A DNA stretch of 64,000 nt, taken from assembly GCF_963691925.1 (NCBI RefSeq), contig NC_084976.1:15711235-15775234 (forward strand). Reading direction: 5' to 3'. Shown here piece by piece: positions 1-18,600 of the stretch. Each line of letters begins with the position of its first letter. Position 1 is the first letter of the stretch. This DNA is from Scomber scombrus. Taxonomy: Eukaryota; Chordata; Actinopteri; Scombriformes; Scombridae. The notes under the pieces are model-generated. The model saw only the letters and a program-made list of their open reading frames with translations, did not search any database and had not been told where the DNA came from. The position numbers and the translations under genes are program-made.

Positions 1-3000
1 CTAAGATTTTGTGTTTTAAGTGAAACTGGATTCGAATTTGACACTTCTTTTATGAACTATAACATTATTTAAACAATACAACATACTTAAATAGTTGTAT
101 TAGTCTTTTCATTAAACATAATCAAATTGAATATAACTTGCTCTTAAGCCATTTATATATCAACAAAAGGAATGTACTGCTACACTGTAGCAATGTTGTT
201 AAACTCATTCAACATTCATTTCCGCCTGGCCGACAGAGGTATGTATATACCTCTGGGGCAACTGTGATGGATTTCAGCTTAAATGTGGGTTGGAACAATG
301 AGAATGGTTGAAATTTACAATTAAACATCTGTCATCAAATGTTTATTGTCACCACAAAGTGACAGAATTCGGTCTGGCAAATATACATTCTGGCATTGCT
401 CTGCCTACTATATGTGAAAACATAACATTTCTCTAATTTGCCTATACTACAAATTAAATGTTTAATTGAAGTTACTTAAATCTCAGTTGACATGATATTT
501 TAATTTTCAGTCACAAAGCAATCATTTAAAGATTTAATTCAGTTGTTCTGTTCTGATTATAAGTACATGTCATGGTGAGAACGAAAAAAGGAAGTGGTGA
601 CAGAGTAGCACAGCATCAGGGATAGGCAGAAGGTGCAGTTTCATTTGCTGAAAAATAGCCTTAAACACAAGAGACAGTTTTAAAACCCACAAATACAAGG
701 ACAATATATTTGTTTACCTGCTGCTGCTGCCAAATGTGTGCTTTGTAAGTAATTGCTCACTACCCTTCCGCCATAGCAATGCATCATGTCAAATGTAAAA
801 TAGCTTCATTTATCGTTTTAAATGCTCTGATAATTTAAAGTGAAAGAGAGGACAAACTTTCCCAGAAGAAGGGGATTTCTCATACCTATGATTTATATAA
901 AAAAAATATAAAATCCACAAACCAAAGACATATAAAAATGAAACGCCTACAAATTCTGTGAATGCTATCCTGTCTGTTCGCTCACTTATAGAAACTCAAA
1001 CAAACACACCTTAAAAATATCTCAAAAACACTGAGCACATATTCAGTGAGAAAAACAACAGAAATGACAGGTGCATTATAACTGCTTCTTAATATCAAAC
1101 GAAGGCTAATGATGTGCAATTTATAGGCTTTGATGTGCATTTCATTCAGTCAATGCAATGATGCATGCATGATGCTTCACTCGCATTTTAACCATAAAGT
1201 TTTATAACTAACATAATTGTTACTGCTAAAAGCAACTGCTGTTCAAACCTTTAGGCAAAAAGTAGACATGTATTTGCATAATTCTAGAGAGGAAAAAATA
1301 TGATTTAGGAGGTAGGATCCATCTGTATTTTTCAAATACTGAGAATACATAAAGCTGTCTGGTACTCAATGCTAATAAAGCTGAGTCAGATTATTTAATT
1401 ACTTATTCTTTAATACTTGATTTCCTTAATTAAATCATTCCATTATAGTTTGAATAACTGAACAATAATAATAATACTAATAATAACTCAAAGCTGCATT
1501 TCATTTAAGCAAAATTCTTGTTAAGATGTACATTTTAAAACAACCTTAAACTCTGATGTATTTGAAAAGTTTAGCTTATTTTATTAAATTATTAAAAAAA
1601 TGGGTTTTGTTGAAAATATTTATTATACTCAGCAGAGTAAAGTACAGGGGGAAAAAACGATATTTGAGTATTCTTTTCACTTAATCCCCCGGCTTTGTCT
1701 CTAACATCATACTTGGCTACTGCTGGCTGTTGTGCCACAGTGTATGTTGCATATTTTGACATCTTGATTGTCTAGTATAATGCTATATACTGTACACTGT
1801 ACTATCACTGACAAACAATGTCTAAGCAAGCAGTCACATCATGCAAGTATTACAGATGCAGCACATTCTGACAGATGTCCAACAACAAGAATTAAGGTAG
1901 TCTTTGTTCCTCCTTCTCTCTCTCCGAGCAACAGCACAGCAGTTATGGGCCAACACCAGCTCCAAACCAGCAGTATTAACAGGCCTATTTTTCAATACGA
2001 ACACGCATGTCTTTTGCTATGGGACGTGCAAAAAAGTGAAGAGCATTCAAACACCAAACACGAAGGCTCCAGATGTTCAGGGACCACTGAAAGCAGTAAA
2101 TGATTTATTGAATATACTCATTTTGTGCTCTAATATATAAATTAAGCCTTTACAAACAATTCAAAAGGTACCTGGATTCATAAGGAAAGATGGCATAAAA
2201 ACACTATAAATCTCTATTTTTGACGCTTCAAAGTTGTGATGCAACAGTGTATGGTTATTTATCATGTAGGCTCTTGGCGATGACTGAAACATCGACAATA
2301 CAGAAATGAATCACTCACTGCCTTTCCTATCAACTCACGAATACTGAGAAACATCAAAAAATTCAAGCCAGTGCCGTGTGTCACGTGTCAAACATGAATA
2401 CCTGCATACACTACGTACATGTGTGTCTTTTTCATGGGTACAGACTATTTCCTCAAGCACAGTCAAAACACTCAAATATTGTGTTATGCTAAGCAGTGCT
2501 GTTTTCCTAACAAGCTGTACTTCATGACTGAGCCTGCAGAACAGGGTCTGGACAGGGTCTCTCTGTCAGAGAGCAAATGAGCCCTGGTCTCTCTTTCTGT
2601 CACCAGTTCCTGCCGTCTCTTCTAAAGGGCCCCTAAAAACTCACCTGGTCTCCTTTGACACAACAAACATGGCTAACATTGCTGGTCCTAACTCTAAAGC
2701 CACACTAGACAGATGATGCATGCATTTAGTTCCGTGCTTCAAAAGTCTCAAGACACACAGCTGGTTGTTCACCTTGAATCAACATTTTAAGCCCCATTCT
2801 CATCTCATATGCAGTTTGCTTTTAGTACAGTTTTTGTTGCTACAGTCATTCATGCATTCTTCTTGAATTCATTTAAAGTAAGTCACTTCATCTAGAACTT
2901 TACAATAAATCACCAACTCTGACAAATCTAAAAAACCATGACAAGAAAGACAAAGTGTTTCCATGACTATTAGGACAGAATGCAAGAATTTAACTTCCTT

Positions 3001-4835
3001 TTCCTCAAATCAGGCTTGATCATTTCATCACATTTACTAGCAAATTCAAACCACATGAGGCACAAAACTTTTAACGGTTAATTCTGTGAACGCCTTCTGT
3101 GAAATATCCAATAGCTTTCACACTTCCAATTATCAGTACTCAACGCCCTTTCCTTGGAAGGGGCACTTGGTTCTCATATAGATGTTTTAGTTTAGCGGAG
3201 GAAATTTGGTTACACTTTACATTAACTATGTCCTGATGTGAGCGAGGGGAAGGATTAGGGGTCCAGAGTTCGATTTCAAGAGGAACTGGGGAGTAATTCT
3301 CCAGGTAGACCGCATATTAGAATTTAAACAATATGGTAAGTAAAAGAGGGGTTGGGGTGCAAAGGCATATGGGGTTAAAGCAAGCATAAACATGCGCAGC
3401 AATTCGAATCTCCAGCTCCCCATAGCCTAGGCCTTTGACAGCACAAGTTCAAGGTAGGATCACAGCGATCCCTGAGGCAGGGAACATGGCCCTCTAAGAC
3501 TACGTCTGCCCTGAACCTCTGCTCTTGAACTGAATGTGTGACAAGAAGACTGTCAAAACGTAAACCTCAATAGCTATCAATTACTGCTCTCTCCCACACA
3601 TGTAAATCTCGCAGGGTTAACGTTGTTCTGGTCTTTGATTAAGTTGTATACAATTTCTTGAAAAGAGAAAAACGCCTTTGATTGTATTTCTATTCAAAAT
3701 GTACACTTCAAAACCACAACATAAATGCAGCATGTTTGCCTATAATGAAATGAAATAAACTGTTGATTGAACTTCATGACTGGTGTTATGATTCCTGTCA
3801 TTTGACCCCCCTCCTCTACATTAGTGCAATCATTAGCAGAGGAATGTTTCACCTTGGGCACATGCAACAACCATCAACAAATAAACTCATTGCAGGTCAC
3901 ATTTCATTGCTGCAGTGAGCAGTTGGATCACATTCAAGCCGAATACTTGTAGGAAATATGGGAAGAATTAAATCTGCATCAAGGTTACTGTATAACACTA
4001 GTTATCCTGTAACTTTGATGTGGCATCAGTAACTTTACAGAACTTGCTATTTTGTATTTATTTATCTTATCTAATTATTTGTTACTTAGTTTTATTTATT
4101 TTTTAATATTTCAACAAACTAAGCAATGGTTTATTATAATTTATTTATTTTTAAAGATAATTCTAAGTTGCATTTGTTAACTTCTAATAGGAAAAGATCA
4201 TTTAAAACAAACAAAAACTTTTGACAAGTATCTGTTTTCAGCTTTTTTTCTCAAACTGTCTTTTATAAAGATTCGCCTGATTCTAATGAAGTCCAGTAGG
4301 GAATTTTGTCTTTTTCCACCACAAAAGGCCGTCTAATTCTGTTTTAACTATCCACAAAATAATAATCAAACTTAAAGCTGTTATTATTATGAGGTGTCAG
4401 ACTGTTAATATTACAACAAACCAAAACGGACACAAGGAATAAAACTGGAAGCCTGCACAATAATTCATCAGCACTAAAGCAGCGTTCATGGGAAACAAGT
4501 GGTTATTGATAATGTGCCACATAAACATAATGACAGCGGAGAGTAATCAAATGATTAAAACATCTTTGTTGTGTTTTTTCAAGCCGCGGCCACAAAGCGC
4601 GCCTCGTCAGCACAACCCTCCTAAAAGTAACCCTCAACATCTCAGCGGTTAATCAGATATCGACTGGCCTGCAGAATGACGTAATGTTGGTCACACTGCT
4701 GTTCAAGAGAAAATGGAAACGCACATTTCTTCGGAGCAGGACAATCATTTCTTTTCTTTTAAACTGACATGACAGCAAAAAACCACCGGGCTATCATTTT
4801 CCAGACGATCACTGGTGAACCGCAACACGCCGGGA

Positions 4836-4838
<3 letters not shown>
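1..4838. other. non-coding AT-rich flank, no gene seen
   Basis: No open frame here resembles a known protein, and none has plausible splice sites together with coding composition. Short open frames (for example on the minus strand around 3226-3423) look random. If the minus-strand exon proposed at 5466-5560 belongs to creb5b, this stretch would be the start of its first intron. I searched by eye for the CREB5 zinc-finger N-terminus and for a bZIP and did not find them, so any creb5b coding exons lie left of the window. Confidence 0.5.

Positions 4839-4918
<80 letters not shown>
4839..4918. repeat. (AC)40 microsatellite
   Basis: An uninterrupted AC dinucleotide run of 80 bp. It creates spurious Thr-His and Cys-Val open frames on both strands. 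Confidence 0.97.
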
Positions 4919-4919
<1 letters not shown>

Positions 4920-5465
4920 GGCTCTGCGTATCTCGACATGGGACAGGCATGACAATGATGCAGGCAGCCAGCTGTAGAGCTTTGGGACAAAACAGAAAAA
5001 ACAGCAGGAAAAAGAAAAGCTGTGTGAAATGCAATGAAAAACCTTTGCAATAACCTCCTCTCTGTTTTTCAGTCGGGCTTGAGATGAATTCCTGCAGACT
5101 TGTCTCCTCTGCTGCTACCTGACAGACTGAGCAGCAGCGGCCACTTGACTCCGCGTTCAACTTCAACAACAGTCAACAGTCAAATAGACCAACACGCCGA
5201 CACCGAAGTGACATGACAATGCGGCCACTCTAATAAACGGATACTTTTTCAATCTTCTAGTTGCATGCATCAATTAGTTTAAAAAGAGAGGAGAAGAAAA
5301 AAAACATCCCGTCCCAAGACTGGAGCGAACAACAAAACAAGCTGTTGCATGAACAAAAAAAAAGGAGGAGAAAAAGTAACAAGGATCGCTTTTTAAACAA
5401 ACACAACAAACCTGCACAGGCGCGTGCACCGTCCTCTGCGTGATCGTGTAAGGTTTTCAACTTAC

Positions 5466-5560
5466 CAAACAAGTGTAGAAAATGTGAAGCAGTCTCTCAG
5501 AAGAAACCACGTTGGACTGAGAAAAGATTACAATACGATCTATTTAGAGAAGCATAACGT
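5466..5560 (-). other. putative non-coding first exon (creb5b-like), minus strand
   Basis: On the minus strand, sequence downstream of a GC-box and CRE block runs into a textbook donor (TTTG then GTAAGT; the last exon base would be 5466). No convincing initiator ATG precedes the donor, so it would be a 5'UTR exon. In human, CREB5 lies next to JAZF1 in head-to-head orientation, which is the arrangement this exon would give, about 6 kb from the jazf1 start. The gene identity is inferred from synteny only; the coding part is not in the window. The transcription start is a guess. Confidence 0.4.
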
Positions 5561-5645
5561 CACCCCCGGGTGACGTCACGTGGGATTCCTGAACTTCTAA
5601 ATCATTGCGGTCCGCTTGGAGGCGGCGCGAGCGGGGCGGAGTTTG
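5550..5645 (-). promoter_or_regulatory. CRE/E-box/GC-box promoter-like block
   Basis: This is a CpG-rich island in AT-rich surroundings. It holds an 18-bp inverted repeat (5558-5575, two CGTCACCC arms around CC), a full palindromic CRE TGACGTCA (5571-5578), an overlapping CACGTG E-box (5577-5582) and a GC box GGGGCGG (5633-5639). It lies immediately upstream of the minus-strand donor at 5465. The CRE is the binding site of the CREB/ATF family, to which CREB5 itself belongs. Confidence 0.5.
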
Positions 5646-5654
5646 CAAATGCGC

Positions 5655-5676
5655 ACCCGCACGCACGCACGCACAC

Positions 5677-5737
<61 letters not shown>

Positions 5738-5758
5738 GACACACACGCACGCATACAC
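5655..5758. repeat. (AC)n microsatellite with GCAC/AGAC flanks
   Basis: The pure AC run spans 5679-5732 (27 units). Imperfect CGCA units precede it, and AGAC and ACGC units follow it. Confidence 0.95.
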
Positions 5759-6843
5759 AAGAGAGAGGCATGGACGGACACTGCTGGACTTGAAGTGGGT
5801 GTGGTGCAAAAAAGCTGGATCTCCAGATCTGACCAATTAGCCATGCAAATAAGTAACTGCACTTTGCAGACTCCCTCTCACTCAAAACTGTCCCATATGC
5901 AAAGTGACTTCAGTCGACTGTGTGTGAGTGTATGAAATGAGACAAATTCAATCACACACTTCATCCCGTAACACGAAAAAAAAAATAATTAAAAAGAAAA
6001 TCCTCAAGCCTACTGGAAATGTGTGTCGCCAATTTGACTCATACTAATGAGAAAATTCACCTTTTTTATTTATACTCCCAGCTTGATCATAAACAAAGGA
6101 GCCACTCTTACCAAATATCCCTGTAAAATAGTAATTTTCACAGCAGACACTTAGGGGAAAAGCACATGTTACTCATAAAATTAATGATGGCTCCTTTCTA
6201 TTCAAGTGTATCAGTAAGCCATGACAATGTGTCCAGCACGCACAATACCAAGTATGTGAAACTTAAGTTAAATGGAATTCAACCATCATTAATTTTTATC
6301 ATTTATACCTGTGTTTTTTCCTGTTGTGACACATCCAAATGTCTTTTGTGGAAAAGACATATTGGATTAATTAGACACAAGGAAAGAAGTATAAAGTATT
6401 TGCCTTTTCTCTTGTTCGTTTCATGAGGGTGTTTTAAGCAATATTAAGCTATGATGACTCACCTGTATGTCCACAGCTGGACAGCCACCTCTGTCAAATG
6501 TGTGCACTTTGTCTACGCTGGGATATTACATGCCCCAGACCTCCTACATGGTCATTTGATCAAACACATTAACTGTGAAAGATGCATCATGCCAGCACAA
6601 AACTATAGATAACCAATGTCTAACAAGTAGATTTTGATGCATAGCACCCTCTTTTTTTTATTTGAAAATACAGCAGTATTGTCCTTATCATATGAGCTTA
6701 TATTGTGCTTTAGTTCAACTTAAAGTAGCACAAACCAGTGTGAACACATTAAGCCAGGATGGTCTGGAGCAGATATCAACTTTGCAATGTTGGTAATCCA
6801 GCCATGGTGACAGTTTTCATATTCCAAATAATTAAAGCTGTGC

Positions 6844-11759
<4,916 letters not shown>

Positions 11760-11940
11760 AAGGCCATGCCTCTTTACTTCCGATCTCGTCGTCTCTCTCC
11801 AGCTGCTACTTTGACGCAGCTCGGAAAAAGTCACCGCGCACCACCCCTGCTGCTCCAGCTGTTAAACCGCTGTCCGCCTGCTGTTTCCCCGCTGCTAGCT
11901 GCTGCTGCTGCCTGCCCTCATTTCCAATGCAGCAGCGACC
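11760..11940 (+). promoter_or_regulatory. jazf1b: jazf1b promoter / 5'UTR
   Basis: Composition changes sharply from AT-rich to GC-rich about 180 bp before the jazf1b ATG. The tract is rich in CTGCTGCTG and pyrimidine runs, and the GC-rich, CpG-containing composition continues through exon 1 into the first few hundred bases of intron 1 (to about 12380). No TATA box is obvious. The transcription start cannot be placed exactly. Confidence 0.55.
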
Positions 11941-14900
11941 ATGACAGGCATCGCCGCTGCTTCTTTCTTTTCCAACGCTTGCAGATTCGGGGGCTGTGGA
12001 CTTCACTTCGACTCTCTGGCCGAGCTCATCGTGCACATCGAGGATAACCACATTGGTAAGAGCCGACAAGTAGTGAGCGCTGCAGGCTGCAATGGCCGAG
12101 GTTTGCAGCTAGCAGAGGTGCTAAGTTAGCGAGCTAGCAAGTTACTTCCTGCGTCCTGACAACCCTGTTGCTAGGTGTGGTGGCTGTTGATGTGTCTGTG
12201 TAGATACTGCAGTTCCTGTTCAACACCCGCGAGCCGGTATAAACGATGTATCTCGGTTCAGGTAGCTGCTCCACCGGCACTAAAACACTCGACAGGCAGA
12301 CTGTTTCTTTACGCTTCGTCGGTTCGCTCGTGCAACATTATTGCAGCGCGAGGCCCGCGCGCAGAGCTGCCCTGAAGGGTCGCGAGTCAACTTGCAGTCA
12401 ACAAGAGTCAATGATTGAAAAGTGGAGAAGTGATGAACACTGATTATTTGGGTTATTTTGTGCTGGCTTCCATCCGCTTGACAGCATACTGTAGGCTGGT
12501 TAAATTATACAACTTGCTGGAAGCAATTATGCACTTTTAAAAGCAAGTCACTGTCATGTCATGTTTTATTTATCACTTTAGAAGTGTTAGTTTGCACCAG
12601 GGAGTTCACACTGTGTGGATGCAACCAACCACTCTCTAATTGCATGATGTAGTGTTATCTTGTTATCTTGTTAATCTATTGCAACTTGATAACTGTTTAG
12701 CACACTATTTGGTTTTGGTAGGTTTTATAGATGCTATATATTAGGCTACAACATGATAGATAGATAGTTAGATAGATAGATACATACATACATACATACA
12801 TACATACATACATACATACATACATGGATAAACAGACCGCTGCATAGATAGAGTACTTTATATATCACCAAAGGGACATTTCAGTGTTACAGCACCTTGT
12901 CATAAATGAAAAAAAAACCCCAAAACAATTACACACATAGCTTACAAAATCAAGTAAAAATACTGTACTAGATGAGCAAGACGTAATGTAAAATGTGCAT
13001 TGCAAATTGCAGATTTTGCTAGTAATGTGCAAATTAAATGTACAATTTGCATAGTGCATTGCCATTCAGTGGATGAGTCTCCCCTCCTTGCACAAAGGGG
13101 AGTCATTGTAGATGGCTGATGCAGTGGGCAGGAATGACCTCCTGTGTTGGTCCTTATTTCAATGTAGAGGAAGGAGTAACAAACTGAAGAAAGTCTGTTT
13201 TCTGACCTGAAAGCTGTGTAAGGGATGTGTGGTGTTGTCCATTATATTGATAGTTACATAGTGGCCAGTTATTGAATTTTGCATTATTGCAATCCTTTGA
13301 AAAGTATGTCACCCAACATAAGTGTGAAACTGCAACATAACAGTTACACATATTATAGACATGCCTGATTCATTACTAATTGTATTCAAGCTTGGGTTGT
13401 GTCAATTAAATATGCAGACTTGTGTTATAGGCCAGACTTAATGATGTCATCAGTGTTGCTCACTAATTTACTACTACCTGTGCACAAACAGAAGAAAGTA
13501 CAACCAGTAGAGACAGACATGTGTTGCTGGTGTTGAGGGTGACTTTTAACTCTCATATGGTCATTAAAATAGTTCAAATGTATTATATTTTTTCCTAATT
13601 GTATTCATATGATTTTAAATCCCACATGAAGATAGGTATTCCTTCACCAGCTCACATGCTAAACCCACCAACAGTCTTCTTGACTGTCCCACCACAAACA
13701 GCACCACCTCTAGTTTGGTTTTTTGGTTGTTGTTTTTTTTTTTGCTGAACAAGAATGTTAACTACCACTGGGTGAAGACCATGCAGTCATGATTGGTCAA
13801 GCCATAAAAACTTTGTCTGAGCTGTTTTATCATAAAGTGTTATGATTGTTTTCTGATAATTTAACAATTCATGGCTAATTCCAGTTAGTGCCTAATAAAT
13901 GAGAATGTGCTTGTTGTTAAATTTAGTGATATTATATTCACTGTATGGGATCATTTTATTTATATGAAATTCAATGCAATGTTTCTCTCATTTTGAAAAG
14001 AAAGAGAAGCTGTGAACAGGTGTATTTATACGGTACTTTTATGCTGGTCTAATTTATTATATTTTTATTTACTTAAGAGATTTATGAAAATGAAATAGTT
14101 TTGAGTTTTTAAGAACTTAGTGTTTGTGTTAAGTGTCGTATTGCCAATGTATAAGCTCCCTTTAATCACTTTGTTAGTTTTAATATTTATGTATTGTCTG
14201 CTTCAATCCTCCATACCATATTGCTTTAACCCTGTATTTAATAAAGCTCAGCAAAAAGTCATTTAGAAACAACAACTTTAGTTTTGTAGAGATGTTTAGC
14301 TCCTTGTGTTTAAAGTTTTTATGTCTTTTATCTAAGTGAATCCCCCTCCTCACAGTTTGACACTGTTAGTTCCTGCATCTGTTACCAAATCTAATATTTC
14401 AGACACTTATTATTGAAGCTGACAAGGCCCAGCTGTCTCTGTTGTTCTTGTTTGTTGCTTGACTGCCTTTAATATCCTCTGCCCTCTGATTGTGTGAAGT
14501 GCATGTGTCCGAGGTGTTAGCTTTAGAAAAATGACTTATTGGGGGAATAATGAGGCAATTAGTTGGCTGAGAGTGGAAAAACTTTGCTGCCCCCCTCCTT
14601 TGTCCGCTGGCCTGTGCCCACTCTGAGAAGTGCGAAATCTTGCGCGTTGTGCCAAGTGCCTGTGAAGCATAATTACAGACAGAGTGCTTGATTTGGCCTG
14701 TCTTCCTCCTCATCTGGTGGCCTGCTGCTTAAAGCACGTTCTCCTTTATAATTAGGCGCCTGGAAAACAAGCAAACATTCTTGTGCCTGTTTTCCCCAGC
14801 CGGCCTGCTGGTTAGGTCTGTGAACAAGAGGTGGCGCTGCTCTGCTGTTGGTAACGGGAGCTGGCCTGTACAATCAGATATTACAGACCAAAACTCACAC

Positions 14901-17900
14901 CCCAGTCTCATTTAACAGTATAGTGTACAGTTGAGATTTACAGTTACTTCTTATACTTGAACACTGCATATTGTTTTTTTTTTACTGTACTTTGAGGAGG
15001 GTATTGAAAGAAGCCCCAAGATTTCATTGGTTCCAGTTGATGATAACAAACTTTATGTTAAGAGTTTTTTTATTTATAATATAAATGAACACAGACAGCA
15101 ATGTGCAGTAAGAGTTACTCATTTTTCTGAAAGCTAAGCTTGGACCTGATATCAAATAAAATCCAGTTACAGAACAATTTCTAGCTCTAAACATTCACGA
15201 TTCAATAATCTTAAAATGAAGCAGCTATTTTTCATCCACCTACATTCCACCGTCGTGGCAGCCAACTTAAGGTGATAATATGAGTGTTGGGTGGTCCGCT
15301 TAGACCTTTGTGAATGATTTCAGCCAAGTTTAAGAGAGCAGATGCTAATTAGCCCCAGAAAACAACAGCAGAACCAGAGGAAAGTTTTAGTACTGAGCCT
15401 AAGTCATGTTATTAAGCTTGAAAGATCTCCTCAATGGTCTGGTGTTCTTGTGTGGTATGAAAAACTACACACACTAAACCAATGAAATGTTTACTTTGTC
15501 ACTGAGCGACCAGGCTTCTATAGACCAGAAGCAAATAGTGACTGTGTTATTTAGACCTGTGCATGTGTGTACTACTGGGGCCTGGTGTAACGATGGCCTG
15601 AAGTGTCCAGGCTCAGTAACAATGGGTCTGTTTGTTGCCAATCCTTGCTGGAGGCTCATTTAGGAGATTTTGGTATGCACCCCCAAAAACTGCGCGGAAG
15701 TAATAAATTTGAAAAGCAGTAACTAGTTCCCTGATCTGTGCACCTGGTGGGCCTAATTACATTTCCCCATCCCCCGACACCGCTGCTCCTGTTCCTGTGC
15801 AATGACTGGGAGATGAGGGGCTGCTGTACTCCATACAACATTGCTCATAGGAGATAATGTACTGCTAATGTTGACATTACATAACATTGGGATGTAGTTT
15901 GATGCCTGTTTTGTTGAAAAGTCTTCTAAGAGTAAGAGTGATTTACTTTAAAGCATCAGTATGTAAGATTTGGTGTCATCGAGCGGAACAAACTAAAATG
16001 GAAGTATGTTTTAAGTAGTGTGCATAATAAGAATAATTTCATCATCATTATCATTATCATCATCATGGCGACCTACATGCTTGGAATGGGGGGGTAGGCG
16101 ATGTGTGTTCATCTGCTACTAGATGCTACTAAATCTTACATACTTTAATGGATGATGTTATTTAACGTCAGATATTGTCCAGTCTTTTTTAGATTCTGCT
16201 AATTTGAGGTTTCCTCTCCTAACGCTGCACATGGAAAATTGTGTATTTTCTTTCTGAAATAGTTTATGTCTTCATTTAAAAGCCTAATGTATTAAACACC
16301 CCTGCATTTATGAATATGGCCCAAAAGATATTTAATTTATGAAGAGATATTGACCTTTTTTATGTATTATGACTAAAATATTTACTGAGGGGGACATTTT
16401 ACAGTTTATTAACTTGCCAGTGCACTTTGGTGGACAAACTATTATACGGTGACACTGTTTCTAAATGACCTCAAACGCATTTCTGTTCTTATATTTATCA
16501 GCCTGAAATAAACACAGATACCAATATTTCTGAAATAAGTTGTTGTCTGTCAGTATATTAGCCTGGCTGATTAACTGGTAAAAACTATTCTTAATAAGTG
16601 TGACATAAATGCACACTGAGTACCTGTAATTAAAACATAAACCAAATGCTGTACTGGTGTTGTACACAGTCTAATAATGTCCAAATTTAAAGATGCTGAA
16701 TGCTGGCACAAAGAGCTGGATATCATCAACTGCAGCCTAAAAAGAATGGCATACTTGTTTAAAAATGACTGAAACCTTAGCACCATACGTATACAATAAG
16801 CAGCAATGAATGTGTGTGTTTAATATATGTTCCCATGTGTTTATCTGTGTGTTTGTACAAACGTGTCTTTGTGGATGTGTGTATGAATTAGTGCATGCGT
16901 ATATGTTTAAGTCGCTGTCTGTACTGAACATATTTTTGATGGATCATTTGAACCTCCCCATGTTTTTTCAGTAACCTGTAAAGACAGCTTACACATGGAG
17001 CTTGACTCCGTTTCATTTCCTCCTCAGAGGTCACATCGTAATGAATTACCTGTGCCACCACTCCTGGTAATGTCCCCTGCTGATCAGAGCCGCCATAAAC
17101 ATGTCACCATAATGCTCGCCACTCTGCTCTACCCCACAGTGCATTTGGACATGAGGGTGTATGGGAGAGCCAGACTATGGTGGAAATGAGAGAGGGAGCT
17201 GTGCGTCTGGGACATGTGTGTGTATGTGTATACGTGTGCGTGCACATGTGTTTGTGTGAGGGTCGTGGAGGGCGTTATGAGAGGGCAGGAGGCGTCACTT
17301 CCTCCATTGCCTTAGGAAGGTTTGTTGTGTGATCGTCCCTTGGTTTCCTAGGGGCCCTAATGAGAACAAGTTATTGCATCATGTATGTTTTCTGCACTCA
17401 CACACTACAACCACTCACTCAGCCAGCATAAGCTCCTTTAGAAACATTTTACACACCCACGCTAAAGATAGGTCAATGCTTCATATGTGCTTAAGACATT
17501 TAAAAAATCAGAAAATGACTAGTATCATTACACACAGTACATACTTAATGTATTATACTTCATCTGTTCTGCTTGTCCACACCTCACTTTTCACTATGCA
17601 GGTAAACAATCGTTTACCTTGGAAACTAAGGGCGCTAAATAAAGACCCCTTTTTTCTTTCTCTGAAGGTTTCAAATATTTGGCCACCAAGGTGGACCACC
17701 TGTGTAGTTTGATTAGAGGGGTTCTCATCTCTACTTGAGGCGCCTTCACCCTGGTCCTTGACTGCTGGTGGCCCCAAAAGAACAGCGGAGACTGCGGGGA
17801 ACCAATCCCTGCAGGCCTCCTTCTCCCCAGGCCCCACCTGAGGTGTGTGTGATTTACAGTGTGTGGGAACAGATTGATCCACCGCTGTTTGAGCAGTCTG

Positions 17901-18520
17901 TGAGCAGACTGCCATTACACTCCTGGAGGCTCATTAGAGATCTTAGGAGGTATTTTCTTATACACTCATGCACACACATACGAACACACAATGCTTAAAA
18001 TAGTCTCTGCACTGCCTCCGGATTTTGGCAGGGGAATAGTGCTGTTATGAACGTGTCTTTTTCTACTCTGTTTCCATGACTTTGGCTGGAGAGTAAAGAG
18101 AGGTGTGCTGTCTTTCTCACCGGGGATAAATCTGCTGTTAATGAAACACTTGCTCACGATTGAGACCTTGAGAGAAACCTCCTGAGTCTCTAGGCACTGA
18201 GATGTGAGCTGTTCCTAGAGCCTACCTGCCAGTGTCATAAAACTTTGCCACTTTTTTAGCATCAACCAAGCGGCTTGGCCTCAGGCACTGAGCGGATGAT
18301 GCCCTGTGTCTTTTCAAACCCATTTCTGCTTAAAGTGAGAGTGATTGGTTTGTTGTCGTAAATTACTGTCAGACCTCTAAAATGTGTGCTTGTCTTATGT
18401 ACACTTGGCTTGCTTTGAGTTTAACTGGTCAACATCACCTTTCACCTCCTCCATGACAGAATTAAGTCAGTAGTATACACTATTACAATACAGAGGGCAG
18501 TCTGTGCTGTGTGTTTCCTT

Positions 18521-18600
<80 letters not shown>

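Noticed and set aside
3215..3425. tRNA-derived SINE suggested by GAGTTCGATTTC (B-box-like)
   Set aside because: No A box at proper spacing, no tail or target duplication; too weak to report as an element.
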